Under the pieces are notes generated by a model. It made no database searches. It was not told the origin of the DNA and saw nothing but the letters and a program-made list of their open reading frames with translations. From NCBI GenBank assembly GCA_958354085.1, contig CATWUX010000037.1:1-18083 (forward strand): a DNA stretch of 18,083 nucleotides, in the 5' to 3' direction. The stretch is from an uncultured Oscillospiraceae bacterium. Lineage in GTDB: Bacteria; Bacillota; Clostridia; Oscillospirales; Acutalibacteraceae. The position numbers were made by a program, and so were the translations under genes. How positions within the stretch are numbered: position 1 is the stretch's first letter; each line of letters starts with the position of its first letter. Positions 1 to 5,239 of this stretch are shown in pieces.

Positions 1-109
1 TCCGCAGCTGAAGAAAGCCGGATTCCTCACCCGCGATCCGCGTATGAAGGAACGCAAGAAGTACGGCTTGAAGGGTGCGCGTCGTGCGCCGCAGTTCAGC
101 AAGCGCTGA
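1..109 (+). CDS. rpsI: 30S ribosomal protein S9, C-terminal end (5' partial)
   Basis: Only the last 35 codons are in the window, read from base 2 to the TGA at 107-109; the gene begins upstream. The visible tail contains GFLTRDPRMKERKKYG and ends RRAPQFSKR. This is the very basic, highly conserved C-terminal extension of bacterial ribosomal protein uS9, whose last Arg reaches the P-site tRNA anticodon loop in the 30S subunit. A strong intrinsic terminator follows 33 nt after the stop, so this is the end of the operon (usually rplM-rpsI, from general knowledge; rplM is not visible here). Identification is secure because the tail is nearly invariant. Confidence 0.96.
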   Translation, partial: PQLKKAGFLTRDPRMKERKKYGLKGARRAPQFSKR

Positions 110-141
110 TTCTGTTCCCCATTTTCGTATCTTGTACGTCC

Positions 142-175
142 AAAGCCCGTCGTTTGCAAAAACGACGGGCTTTTT
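142..175 (+). terminator. intrinsic terminator after rpsI
   Basis: A perfect 14-bp stem (142-155 with 160-173, GC-rich core GCCCGTCG) closed by a GCAA tetraloop runs straight into a T tract. It ends the rpsI transcript. On the minus strand the hairpin is followed by only three T, so it may also weakly terminate the convergent uracil-DNA glycosylase gene. Confidence 0.93.
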
Positions 176-200
176 CCGTGCAGCCAAGCCATAGTTTTCA

Positions 201-791
201 TTATTCCGGATACACCAGCGTTGTATGTTCGCAGATCTCCTCGATCTTATCGCGCAAAGCCAGAAAATCGGCAAATGCCTCCGGCTTTTGATTGGGATTG
301 CGCAGCAAGGCGGCCGGATGCAGCGTTCCCATCATCAGCACGCCGTTTTTCTCAAAAAACTGCCCGTGCTGCCGTGTCACCTTGAAGTTCGGATCGATCA
401 CCCGGCAGGCGGCAACGCGCCCAAGGCAAACGATGATTTTCGGGCGCAGCAGCGAGACCTGCCCTTTGAGCCAGCCAATACACGCGTCCTGCTCCTCCGG
501 CAGCGGATCGCGATTTTTCGGCGGGCGGCATTTGACCATGTTCGCGATATAAATGTTATGCGCACGGGATAACCCCACCGCCGCCAGCATCTTATCCAGC
601 AGCTGCCCGCCGCGCCCGACAAACGGTTCTCCCTGCAGATCCTCGTTTTCTCCCGGCCCTTCGCCGATAAACATCACCTCCGCCTGCGGGTTGCCTACGC
701 CGAACACCACGTTTGTCCGCGTCTGCGCCAACCCGCACGCCGTGCAGTTCATACACTGTTCTTTCAACGTCGCCCAGTCCAGTTTTGCCAT
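201..791 (-). CDS. udg: uracil-DNA glycosylase, family 4 (Fe-S type)
   Basis: A 196-aa protein that would remove uracil from DNA, starting base excision repair in the cytoplasm. Family 4 features are clear: the glycine-rich catalytic motif GEGPGENED at about residues 43-51, followed by GEPFVGRGGQLLDKML. The C-terminal uracil-binding motif TLHPAALLRNP carries His158. Four cysteines fit the family's [4Fe-4S] cluster: Cys13 and Cys16 in the N-terminal CxxC, then Cys88 (VKCRPPKNRDP) and Cys104. Cys19 is an extra nearby cysteine. Length matches the family. The start is the ATG at 789-791, preceded on the minus strand by AAAGGA. The gene stands alone, convergent with rpsI and divergent from pduL. 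The commonly annotated alternative name, phage SPO1 DNA polymerase-related protein, is an old label for the same fold. Confidence 0.95.
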   Translation of the reverse strand: MAKLDWATLKEQCMNCTACGLAQTRTNVVFGVGNPQAEVMFIGEGPGENEDLQGEPFVGRGGQLLDKMLAAVGLSRAHNIYIANMVKCRPPKNRDPLPEEQDACIGWLKGQVSLLRPKIIVCLGRVAACRVIDPNFKVTRQHGQFFEKNGVLMMGTLHPAALLRNPNQKPEAFADFLALRDKIEEICEHTTLVYPE

Positions 792-822
792 CCTGCTTCG
801 TTCCTTTCGGTCGATTTCTTAT

Positions 823-831
823 ATCATAGCA
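823..831 (-). promoter_or_regulatory. possible extended -10 promoter for udg
   Basis: Read on the minus strand the bases are TGC-TATGAT, an extended -10 element about 32 nt upstream of the udg start. The -35 position is only a T-rich run with little match to TTGACA, so the call is tentative. Confidence 0.35.
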
Positions 832-840
832 TATTTCCCC

Positions 841-869
841 TTGAAAAAACAGTGCAAACGCGGTACAAT
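841..869 (+). promoter_or_regulatory. sigma-A promoter of pduL
   Basis: TTGAAA at 841-846, a 17-bp spacer, and TACAAT at 864-869: five of six matches in each box with ideal spacing. Transcription would start near 876, giving a short leader before the ATG at 903. Confidence 0.8.
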
Positions 870-902
870 AAGAAAAAATATAGCAATATAGGAAGTGTCA
901 GT

Positions 903-1478
903 ATGTCTCAGAAGGTTTTGGTGGAAACGTCCGCCCGTCATCTGCACGTTACGCAGCAGGATCTGGAAACGTTATTCGGCGCCGGTTATCAGCTAACCAA
1001 GAAAAAAGATCTGTCGCAGCCCGGCCAGTTCGCGTGCGAAGAGCGCGTAGACGTCGTCGGTCCGAAGAAAACGTTGACCGGCGTTTCGATTCTCGGCCCG
1101 GTTCGTTCCGCCACGCAGGTGGAGTTGTCGCTGACCGACGCCCGTTCCATCGGGATCAAAGCGCCCATCCGGGAATCCGGCGATGTTGCCGGCTCTGCCG
1201 GCTGCAAGCTGGTCGGCCCCAAAGGCGAGGTTGAGCTGACCGAGGGCGTGATCGCGGCCAAACGCCACATTCATATGACCACGGCCGACGCGGCACAGTT
1301 CGGCCTGAAGGATAAAGACATCGTCAGCGTCAAGATCGACGATAACGGCCGCGGCCTGACCTTCGGCGAGGTCGTCGTGCGTGTGAGCGATTCCTATGCG
1401 CTGGCCATGCATATCGACACCGATGAATCCAACGCGGCCTGCGTTGCTCCCGGCACCATGGGTGAGATCATCAAATAA
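903..1478 (+). CDS. pduL: phosphate propanoyltransferase / phosphotransacetylase, PduL family
   Basis: A 191-aa PduL-type phosphotransacylase, which moves an acyl group between CoA and phosphate (acetyl-CoA + Pi to acetyl phosphate + CoA). It is unrelated in fold to Pta. The family's two metal-binding histidine motifs are present: SARHLHV (His13, His15) and KRHIHM (His122, His124), with the usual C-terminal MHIDTDESNAA around His170. There is no N-terminal encapsulation-type extension and no microcompartment gene nearby. That points to a free cytosolic enzyme working with AckA (encoded at 13649-14851) to make acetate and ATP. I chose the ATG at 903 because it follows AGGAA and sits right for the family N-terminus; an upstream in-frame ATG at 852 would lie inside the promoter. 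Substrate preference (acetyl or propionyl) cannot be read from sequence. Confidence 0.93.
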   Translation: MSQKVLVETSARHLHVTQQDLETLFGAGYQLTKKKDLSQPGQFACEERVDVVGPKKTLTGVSILGPVRSATQVELSLTDARSIGIKAPIRESGDVAGSAGCKLVGPKGEVELTEGVIAAKRHIHMTTADAAQFGLKDKDIVSVKIDDNGRGLTFGEVVVRVSDSYALAMHIDTDESNAACVAPGTMGEIIK

Positions 1479-1499
1479 ACCGGCCGGAAAGGCAAATCC

Positions 1500-1531
1500 A
1501 AAGGGCGAATGAATTTTCATTCGCCCTTTTT
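1500..1531 (+). terminator. intrinsic terminator after pduL
   Basis: Stem of about 13-14 bp (AAAGGGCGAATGAA, 1500-1513, with 1516-1529) running into a T tract. It lies only 20 nt before the next start codon, so it separates pduL from the ABC transporter genes or acts as a partial terminator controlling them. Confidence 0.9.
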
Positions 1532-1551
1532 CTAAGAGGAGGGAAACACCT

Positions 1552-2442
1552 ATGCCGATCATCGAGACCAACGGGCTGACGAAACGGTACGGAACGGCAC
1601 GCGGCATCGAGGACGTCAGCCTGACCGTGGAGGAAGGGGAAATTTTGGGCTTTATCGGGCCAAACGGCGCCGGAAAATCCACCACGATCCGTTTGCTGCT
1701 GGACTTTATCCGTCCAACCGCCGGTTCCGCCCGCATCTTCGGGCTGGATTGTCAAAAGGACACCGTGGAGATCAAAAAACAGATCGGATATGTTCCCAGC
1801 GAGGTCGCGTATTACGATTTTCTGCGGGTACACGATCTGCTGGCCTACGCGGCGGCGCTGCACGGCCGCTCCGCAGAGGACAGCCTGCGCACCCAAAAGC
1901 TGTGCCGGCTGCTGGATCTGGACACCAGCCGCCGCATCCGCGAGCTGTCCTTCGGCAATCGCAAAAAGGTCGCGCTGGTGCAGGCGCTGCTGCACGATCC
2001 GCGGCTGCTGATTCTGGATGAGCCGACCAACGGGTTGGATCCGCTTATGCAAAACGCACTGTTTGAGCAGTTGGTGAAAGCCAAGGAACGCGGCGCGACC
2101 GTGTTTTTGTCCTCGCACAATCTGGCCGAGGTGGAAAAATACTGCGACCGTGTCGCGATTATCAAGGAAGGACACATTCTGGACGTCGTCAAGGTGGACG
2201 CCGGCGTATGGAACATGCGGAAAACCGTCCAGCTCACCCTGAAAAGCGGGGAATTCGTGCCGACGCGCGAGGGCGTTTCCGATCTGTCCATCGACGGCGA
2301 CGTCTGCCGGTTTACTTACGAGGGCGATACCAACGCGCTGATCGCGCTGCTTTCGCTGGCGGATATTGCCGACCTGCGCATCACGCCGCAGGGGCTGGAG
2401 CAAAGCTTCCTGCAATACTACGGAACGGAGGGCGAAAAATGA
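1552..2442 (+). CDS. ABC transporter ATP-binding protein (ABC-2 exporter type)
   Basis: A 296-aa nucleotide-binding subunit that would power the permease encoded next to it at the inner face of the membrane. Walker A is GPNGAGKST (residues 36-44). The signature is the variant LSFGNRKK (132-139) instead of LSGGQ. Walker B is LLILDEPTNGLDP (152-164) and the H-loop is SSHNLAE with His189. The Q-loop region reads IGYVPSE, so the usual Gln is not obvious there. This combination (G-N in the signature, an extra domain of about 80 residues after residue 210) is typical of the bacitracin/Nos/Nat-like ABC-2 exporter ATPases. The start ATG has a strong AAGAGGAGGG site. It shares four bases with the permease gene, indicating translational coupling. 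The substrate is unknown; drugs, peptides or lipids are all possible. Confidence 0.93.
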   Translation: MPIIETNGLTKRYGTARGIEDVSLTVEEGEILGFIGPNGAGKSTTIRLLLDFIRPTAGSARIFGLDCQKDTVEIKKQIGYVPSEVAYYDFLRVHDLLAYAAALHGRSAEDSLRTQKLCRLLDLDTSRRIRELSFGNRKKVALVQALLHDPRLLILDEPTNGLDPLMQNALFEQLVKAKERGATVFLSSHNLAEVEKYCDRVAIIKEGHILDVVKVDAGVWNMRKTVQLTLKSGEFVPTREGVSDLSIDGDVCRFTYEGDTNALIALLSLADIADLRITPQGLEQSFLQYYGTEGEK

Positions 2443-3263
2443 GCCAATTCATAATGGAATGCCGCCGGCTCTGGAAGGGCTGCGCCATTTGGTGCGCCGC
2501 GCTCGCCGGACTGTTCGTGATGTACGCCGCCTTCTTCCCCAGCATGGAATCCACCGAGCTGGGCACGCTGCTCAGCGAAAAGCTGGATCTGCTCCCGCAG
2601 GGCTTTTTGGAAGCCTTCGGCTTAGGCAGCGGTTTGAATCTGAGCGACTTCATGGAATATGCCGCCTACATACTGCAATTTATGATGATCGGCGCCGCTG
2701 TTTACGGCATGATCCTCGGCACGCGGGCGCTTGCCTCCGAGGAAGGCGACGGAACCATCGAATTTCTCTACGCGCAGCCGGTTTCCCGCCTGCGTATCGT
2801 GCTGACCAAAATGGCGGCGTCCGCGCTGGCGCTGACGCTGGCGGGGACTGCGCTGTTGCTCACGGCGCTGTGCTGCGCTGCCGCGCTGGGCGAAGGGGAC
2901 AAAGCCGGCCAGCTGGCGGCCGTCACCTGTTTGTCCTTCCTGCCCTGCTTTGTTTACTGGGCGGCCGGCTTCGCCGTATCCGCGTTTCTGAGTCGCTCCT
3001 CCGGCGCGGTTTCGCTCTCACTGGGGCTGTTTTTCGGCAGCTATATGCTCGGCATCGTGGCGCAGACCGTGGAACAGCTGGATTTTCTGCACTATCTGTG
3101 CCCGGTCATGTACGCCGTACCGGTGGACATTTTCCGCGCGCTGGCGGAAAAGCCCGGCAGCGAACCTCTGTCCGGCTGGACGCTGCTGTTGGGCGTAGCC
3201 CTTACGGCAGCCGGCATCGTCACCGCGCTCGTGCAGTACCGGCGCAAGGATATGCGGCCGTAA
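2439..3263 (+). CDS. ABC-2 type transporter permease
   Basis: A 274-aa integral membrane protein with about six hydrophobic segments (roughly residues 15-33, 75-95, 125-148, 158-182, 188-210 and 247-266). The cytosolic segment EEGDGTIEFLYAQPVSRLRI (about 101-120) matches the conserved ABC-2 permease coupling motif (EE..GT.E.L...PVSR). The start ATG at 2439 overlaps the stop of the ATPase gene (ATGA) and is preceded by GGAGGG. That start gives the short amphipathic N-terminus usual for this family; the longer open frame upstream is out-of-frame sequence inside the ATPase gene. Together with the ATPase it would form a simple two-component exporter, probably a dimer of each subunit. The transported substrate cannot be predicted. 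Confidence 0.9.
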   Translation: MSQFIMECRRLWKGCAIWCAALAGLFVMYAAFFPSMESTELGTLLSEKLDLLPQGFLEAFGLGSGLNLSDFMEYAAYILQFMMIGAAVYGMILGTRALASEEGDGTIEFLYAQPVSRLRIVLTKMAASALALTLAGTALLLTALCCAAALGEGDKAGQLAAVTCLSFLPCFVYWAAGFAVSAFLSRSSGAVSLSLGLFFGSYMLGIVAQTVEQLDFLHYLCPVMYAVPVDIFRALAEKPGSEPLSGWTLLLGVALTAAGIVTALVQYRRKDMRP

Positions 3264-3299
3264 AAGGGCATAGATCGTACACTACAACCGTATTGCGAG

Positions 3300-3497
3300 G
3301 TGGCGGCCATCAAAAAGTTCAAAATTCCCTCCATCCCTCCCACAACCAACAAAACCGTCCGTTTTCCCAATGATGTGATCGACGCGGTCGAGCACGCGAT
3401 TCAGGGAAAGGATTGTACCTTTTCCGCATTTGTCATCGAAGCGGTGCGCGTGGCACTGGAAAATTTGAAAGAAACTTCATCAGACGAGGAACGGTGA
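3300..3497 (+). CDS. small ribbon-helix-helix-like protein (YlcI/YnfO-like)
   Basis: A 65-aa protein. After a basic and proline-containing start (KKFKIPSIPPTTNK) it has a short strand, KTVRFPN (about 18-24). Helix DVIDAVEHAI and helix TFSAFVIEAVRVALENLKE (about 40-58) follow, in the order of a ribbon-helix-helix (Arc/MetJ) fold. Such proteins often bind DNA as dimers, but no target is shown. I recall similar small proteins in Oscillospiraceae annotated as YlcI/YnfO family. The start is a GTG at 3300. Ribosome-site fit is poor: the GAGGTGG overlaps the GTG itself, so the true start is uncertain (no in-frame ATG exists before residue 50). It lies 36 nt after the permease gene in the same frame and ends in a terminator stem. 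A role in regulating the transporter or the hydrogenase operon is only conjecture. Confidence 0.72.
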   Translation: MAAIKKFKIPSIPPTTNKTVRFPNDVIDAVEHAIQGKDCTFSAFVIEAVRVALENLKETSSDEER

Positions 3498-3524
3498 TCG
3501 GGTACAGCCGGTCACCGTTTTTTC
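3491..3524 (+). terminator. intrinsic terminator after the small RHH-like gene
   Basis: An 11-bp stem with one G-T pair (ACGGTGATCGG, 3491-3501, with 3508-3518), a six-base loop, then a run of T. The stop codon of the preceding gene is inside the left arm. It isolates the ABC/RHH transcript from the hydrogenase operon. Confidence 0.9.
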
Positions 3525-3601
3525 TTATCGAGAAAAATGGGATTTTTTCACGAAAAAGCCTGTTTTTGGCGGTTTTCCCACTAGCTTTTTTCCGCGTAAC
3601 C

Positions 3602-3610
3602 TGTTATACT
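3602..3610 (+). promoter_or_regulatory. candidate extended -10 promoter of the bifurcating hydrogenase operon
   Basis: TGT-TATACT, a perfect extended -10 element. The -35 position (about 3582-3587, TAGCTT) is poor, as is common for extended -10 promoters. Transcription would begin near 3617, upstream of the Rex-like operator. Confidence 0.6.
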
Positions 3611-3637
3611 GTATCATTAGTGAATCTGTCCCATTGC

Positions 3638-3655
3638 TTGTCAAATTATTAACAA
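3638..3655 (+). promoter_or_regulatory. Rex operator upstream of hydC
   Basis: TTGTCAAATTATTAACAA: an 18-bp inverted repeat with 7-bp arms that match at six of seven positions and an AT-only centre. It fits the known Rex consensus TTGTnAAnnnnTTnACAA at every fixed position. Rex is the NADH/NAD+-sensing repressor of fermentation and hydrogenase genes in Gram-positive bacteria. The site sits about 21-38 nt after the predicted transcription start, where a bound repressor would block elongation. The rex gene itself is not in this window. Confidence 0.85.
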
Positions 3656-3695
3656 ACATTGGTGATTTGTGGCATAGACAGTTCAATTTATTCGC

Positions 3696-3703
3696 AAGGA
3701 GGA
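3696..3703 (+). promoter_or_regulatory. ribosome binding site fixing the hydC start
   Basis: AAGGAGGA lies 9 nt before the ATG at 3713. The longer in-frame opening from 3659 has no ribosome site and would run through this sequence, so 3713 is chosen. Confidence 0.85.
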
Positions 3704-3712
3704 AATGGCGAA

Positions 3713-4210
3713 ATGCAAAAAAAGATCAGCAAGCTCCCGTTCAAAGGCACTGCGGAGCAAGCCCAGCAGCTGCACGCGATTATTGAAGCCAACAAGCAGG
3801 ATCCCAGCCGTCTGATGATGGTCATGCAGGAAGCACAAGGCATCTACGGATACCTTCCGATGGAGGTACAGGAGATGATCGCGGAGGGGATGAACGTCCC
3901 GCTGGAAAAGGTGTATGGCGTGGCGACATTCTATGCACAGTTTTCCCTGTCTCCCAAGGGAGAATATAACATTTCGGTCTGTTTGGGCACAGCCTGCTAC
4001 GTCAAAGGCTCGGGCGACGTATTCAACAAAATCAGCGAAATCCTGGGTATCGGCGCGGATGAATGCACAGCCGACGGCCGCTTCTCGCTGACGGCCTGCC
4101 GCTGCATCGGCGCGTGCGGTTTGGCGCCGGTCATGACCATCAACGACGATGTGTACGGCCGTTTGACCGTGGATGAGGTCGCAAGCATACTGGCAAAATA
4201 CCAGGCATAA
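3713..4210 (+). CDS. hydC: electron-bifurcating [FeFe] hydrogenase, gamma subunit (NuoE-like)
   Basis: A 165-aa NuoE-type thioredoxin-like ferredoxin, the small subunit of NAD-linked HydABC/HndA-D hydrogenases. The N-terminal helical part (about 10-75) includes the NuoE signature GIYGYLP...VYGVATFYAQF. The C-terminal domain binds one [2Fe-2S] cluster through Cys90 and Cys95 (CLGTAC) and Cys131 and Cys135 (CIGAC), the exact NuoE pattern, followed by GLAPVMTINDDVYGRLT. It would pass electrons to or from the HydB flavin subunit. First gene of a five-gene operon, directly downstream of a Rex operator. The other NuoE-type possibility, a formate dehydrogenase or complex I subunit, is excluded by the hydA gene downstream. 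Confidence 0.95.
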   Translation: MQKKISKLPFKGTAEQAQQLHAIIEANKQDPSRLMMVMQEAQGIYGYLPMEVQEMIAEGMNVPLEKVYGVATFYAQFSLSPKGEYNISVCLGTACYVKGSGDVFNKISEILGIGADECTADGRFSLTACRCIGACGLAPVMTINDDVYGRLTVDEVASILAKYQA

Positions 4211-4243
4211 AATACATAATTCCACAGAAGGGCGGGAACCGCT

Positions 4244-4789
4244 GTGCGCGAGCTTTCGCTGAACGTTCTGGATATCGCCCAAAATTCCATCGCCGCCGGC
4301 GCGACCTGTATTGAACTGACAGTAGACGTTTCATTGCAGGAGGACCGCCTGACCATCCGCATCGCCGATAACGGCTGCGGCATGACGCCGGAGCAGATCG
4401 CGCAGGTACGCGACCCGTTTTATACCACCCGCACCACCCGTAAGGTAGGCATGGGCGTGCCGCTGTTCCGCATGGCGGCGGAAATGGCGGGCGGCAGTCT
4501 CACAATCACCTCCGCTCCCGGCGAGGGCACCTGTGTGACCGCGACCTTTCAGCTGTCCCACATCGACCGGCTTCCGCTGGGCGATATGCGCGGCACGGTC
4601 ATGGCACTCGTTCGTTTGAACCCGCATCTGGATTTTGTCTACCGCTACACGGTTGACGGAAAAGGCTACACCTTGGACACCCGTGAACTGCGGGAGATAC
4701 TCGGCGATGTGCCGCTGGATACGCCGGACGTCATGGAATGGATCGGTGACTTTCTGCGCGAGCAGGAGGCCGACTATCCGGCTGTATAA
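4244..4789 (+). CDS. HATPase-fold (GHKL) ATP-binding protein in hydrogenase operon
   Basis: A 181-aa protein with a stand-alone histidine-kinase-like ATPase (GHKL) domain. Visible motifs: N-box LDIAQNSIAAGA with Asn14, G1 box ADNGCGM (Asp42), PFYTTR (58-63), and a glycine loop KVGMGVPL (67-74) followed by GEGT. There is no dimerisation/phospho-His domain, no receiver and no membrane segment, so it is not a normal sensor kinase. Residues about 107-181 form a distinct C-terminal part I cannot assign. The start is a GTG at 4244 after AAGGGCGGG. Similar genes sit between the gamma and beta subunit genes of bifurcating hydrogenases in other anaerobes (from memory), so the link to hydrogenase is conserved. 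Function is unproven: a Ser/Thr protein kinase of the SpoIIAB type, or an assembly ATPase, are both possible. Confidence 0.85.
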   Translation: MRELSLNVLDIAQNSIAAGATCIELTVDVSLQEDRLTIRIADNGCGMTPEQIAQVRDPFYTTRTTRKVGMGVPLFRMAAEMAGGSLTITSAPGEGTCVTATFQLSHIDRLPLGDMRGTVMALVRLNPHLDFVYRYTVDGKGYTLDTRELREILGDVPLDTPDVMEWIGDFLREQEADYPAV

Positions 4790-4849
4790 GCAAAACCTAT
4801 TTCGTGAAGAATTGACCATCAAAAATATTAACAGGAGGGAATCCAATCT

Positions 4850-5221
4850 ATGAAATCTATCGCAGAATTGCAAGCCATTCGGGATAAAGCGCGTCAGAAA
4901 ATGACTGTCCGTGAAAATCAGAAGGATGCGGTCCGCGTTGTGGTCGGCATGGCGACCTGCGGCATTGCGGCCGGCGCCCGCCCGGTGCTGAACGCTTTTG
5001 TGGAAGAAACCGCCAAGCGTCATCTGGACAACGTGTCCGTCACTCAGACCGGCTGCATCGGCATGTGCCAGTTTGAGCCGATCGTCGAGGTGCTCGTCCC
5101 CGGCAAAGAAAAGGTCACCTATGGCAAGGTCACCCCGGAAATGGTCGCCCGCATCGTGGCGGATCATCTGGTAAACGGCAATCCGGTGGCCGAATATACG
5201 GTCAGCAATCTGATGAAGTAA
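4850..5221 (+). CDS. hndB: HndB-like thioredoxin-fold ferredoxin subunit
   Basis: A 123-aa soluble protein resembling HndB of NADP-linked [FeFe] hydrogenase (Desulfovibrio hndABCD) and the N-terminal domain of HydB. After a helical N-terminus it has VVGMATCGIAAGARPVLNAF and TQTGCIGMCQFEPIVEVLVPGKEKVTYGKVT, the thioredoxin-like [2Fe-2S] fold. Only three cysteines occur: Cys37, Cys69 and Cys73. The position of the first cluster cysteine in NuoE (CxxxxC) is Gly33 or thereabouts. Either the cluster has a non-Cys ligand or the protein is structural. The ATG at 4850 is 10 nt after AGGAGGG; the next gene follows after 18 nt. It is probably an accessory subunit of the HydABC complex. Confidence 0.85.
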   Translation: MKSIAELQAIRDKARQKMTVRENQKDAVRVVVGMATCGIAAGARPVLNAFVEETAKRHLDNVSVTQTGCIGMCQFEPIVEVLVPGKEKVTYGKVTPEMVARIVADHLVNGNPVAEYTVSNLMK

Positions 5222-5239
5222 ACAGGAGGTTTTGAATCA

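Noticed and set aside
852..902. N-terminal extension of PduL from the ATG at 852
   Set aside because: This would start inside the -35/-10 promoter spacer, upstream of the predicted transcription start, and lacks a ribosome site.
3659..3712. N-terminal extension of HydC from 3659
   Set aside because: The strong AAGGAGGA at 3696 lies inside it and points to the ATG at 3713; the extra residues do not resemble NuoE.
4817..4834. Possible third Rex site before the HndB-like gene (right arm TTAACAG)
   Set aside because: Only one arm resembles the consensus; the left arm (CATCAAA) lacks the TTGT. It is inside the operon and overlaps the ribosome site.
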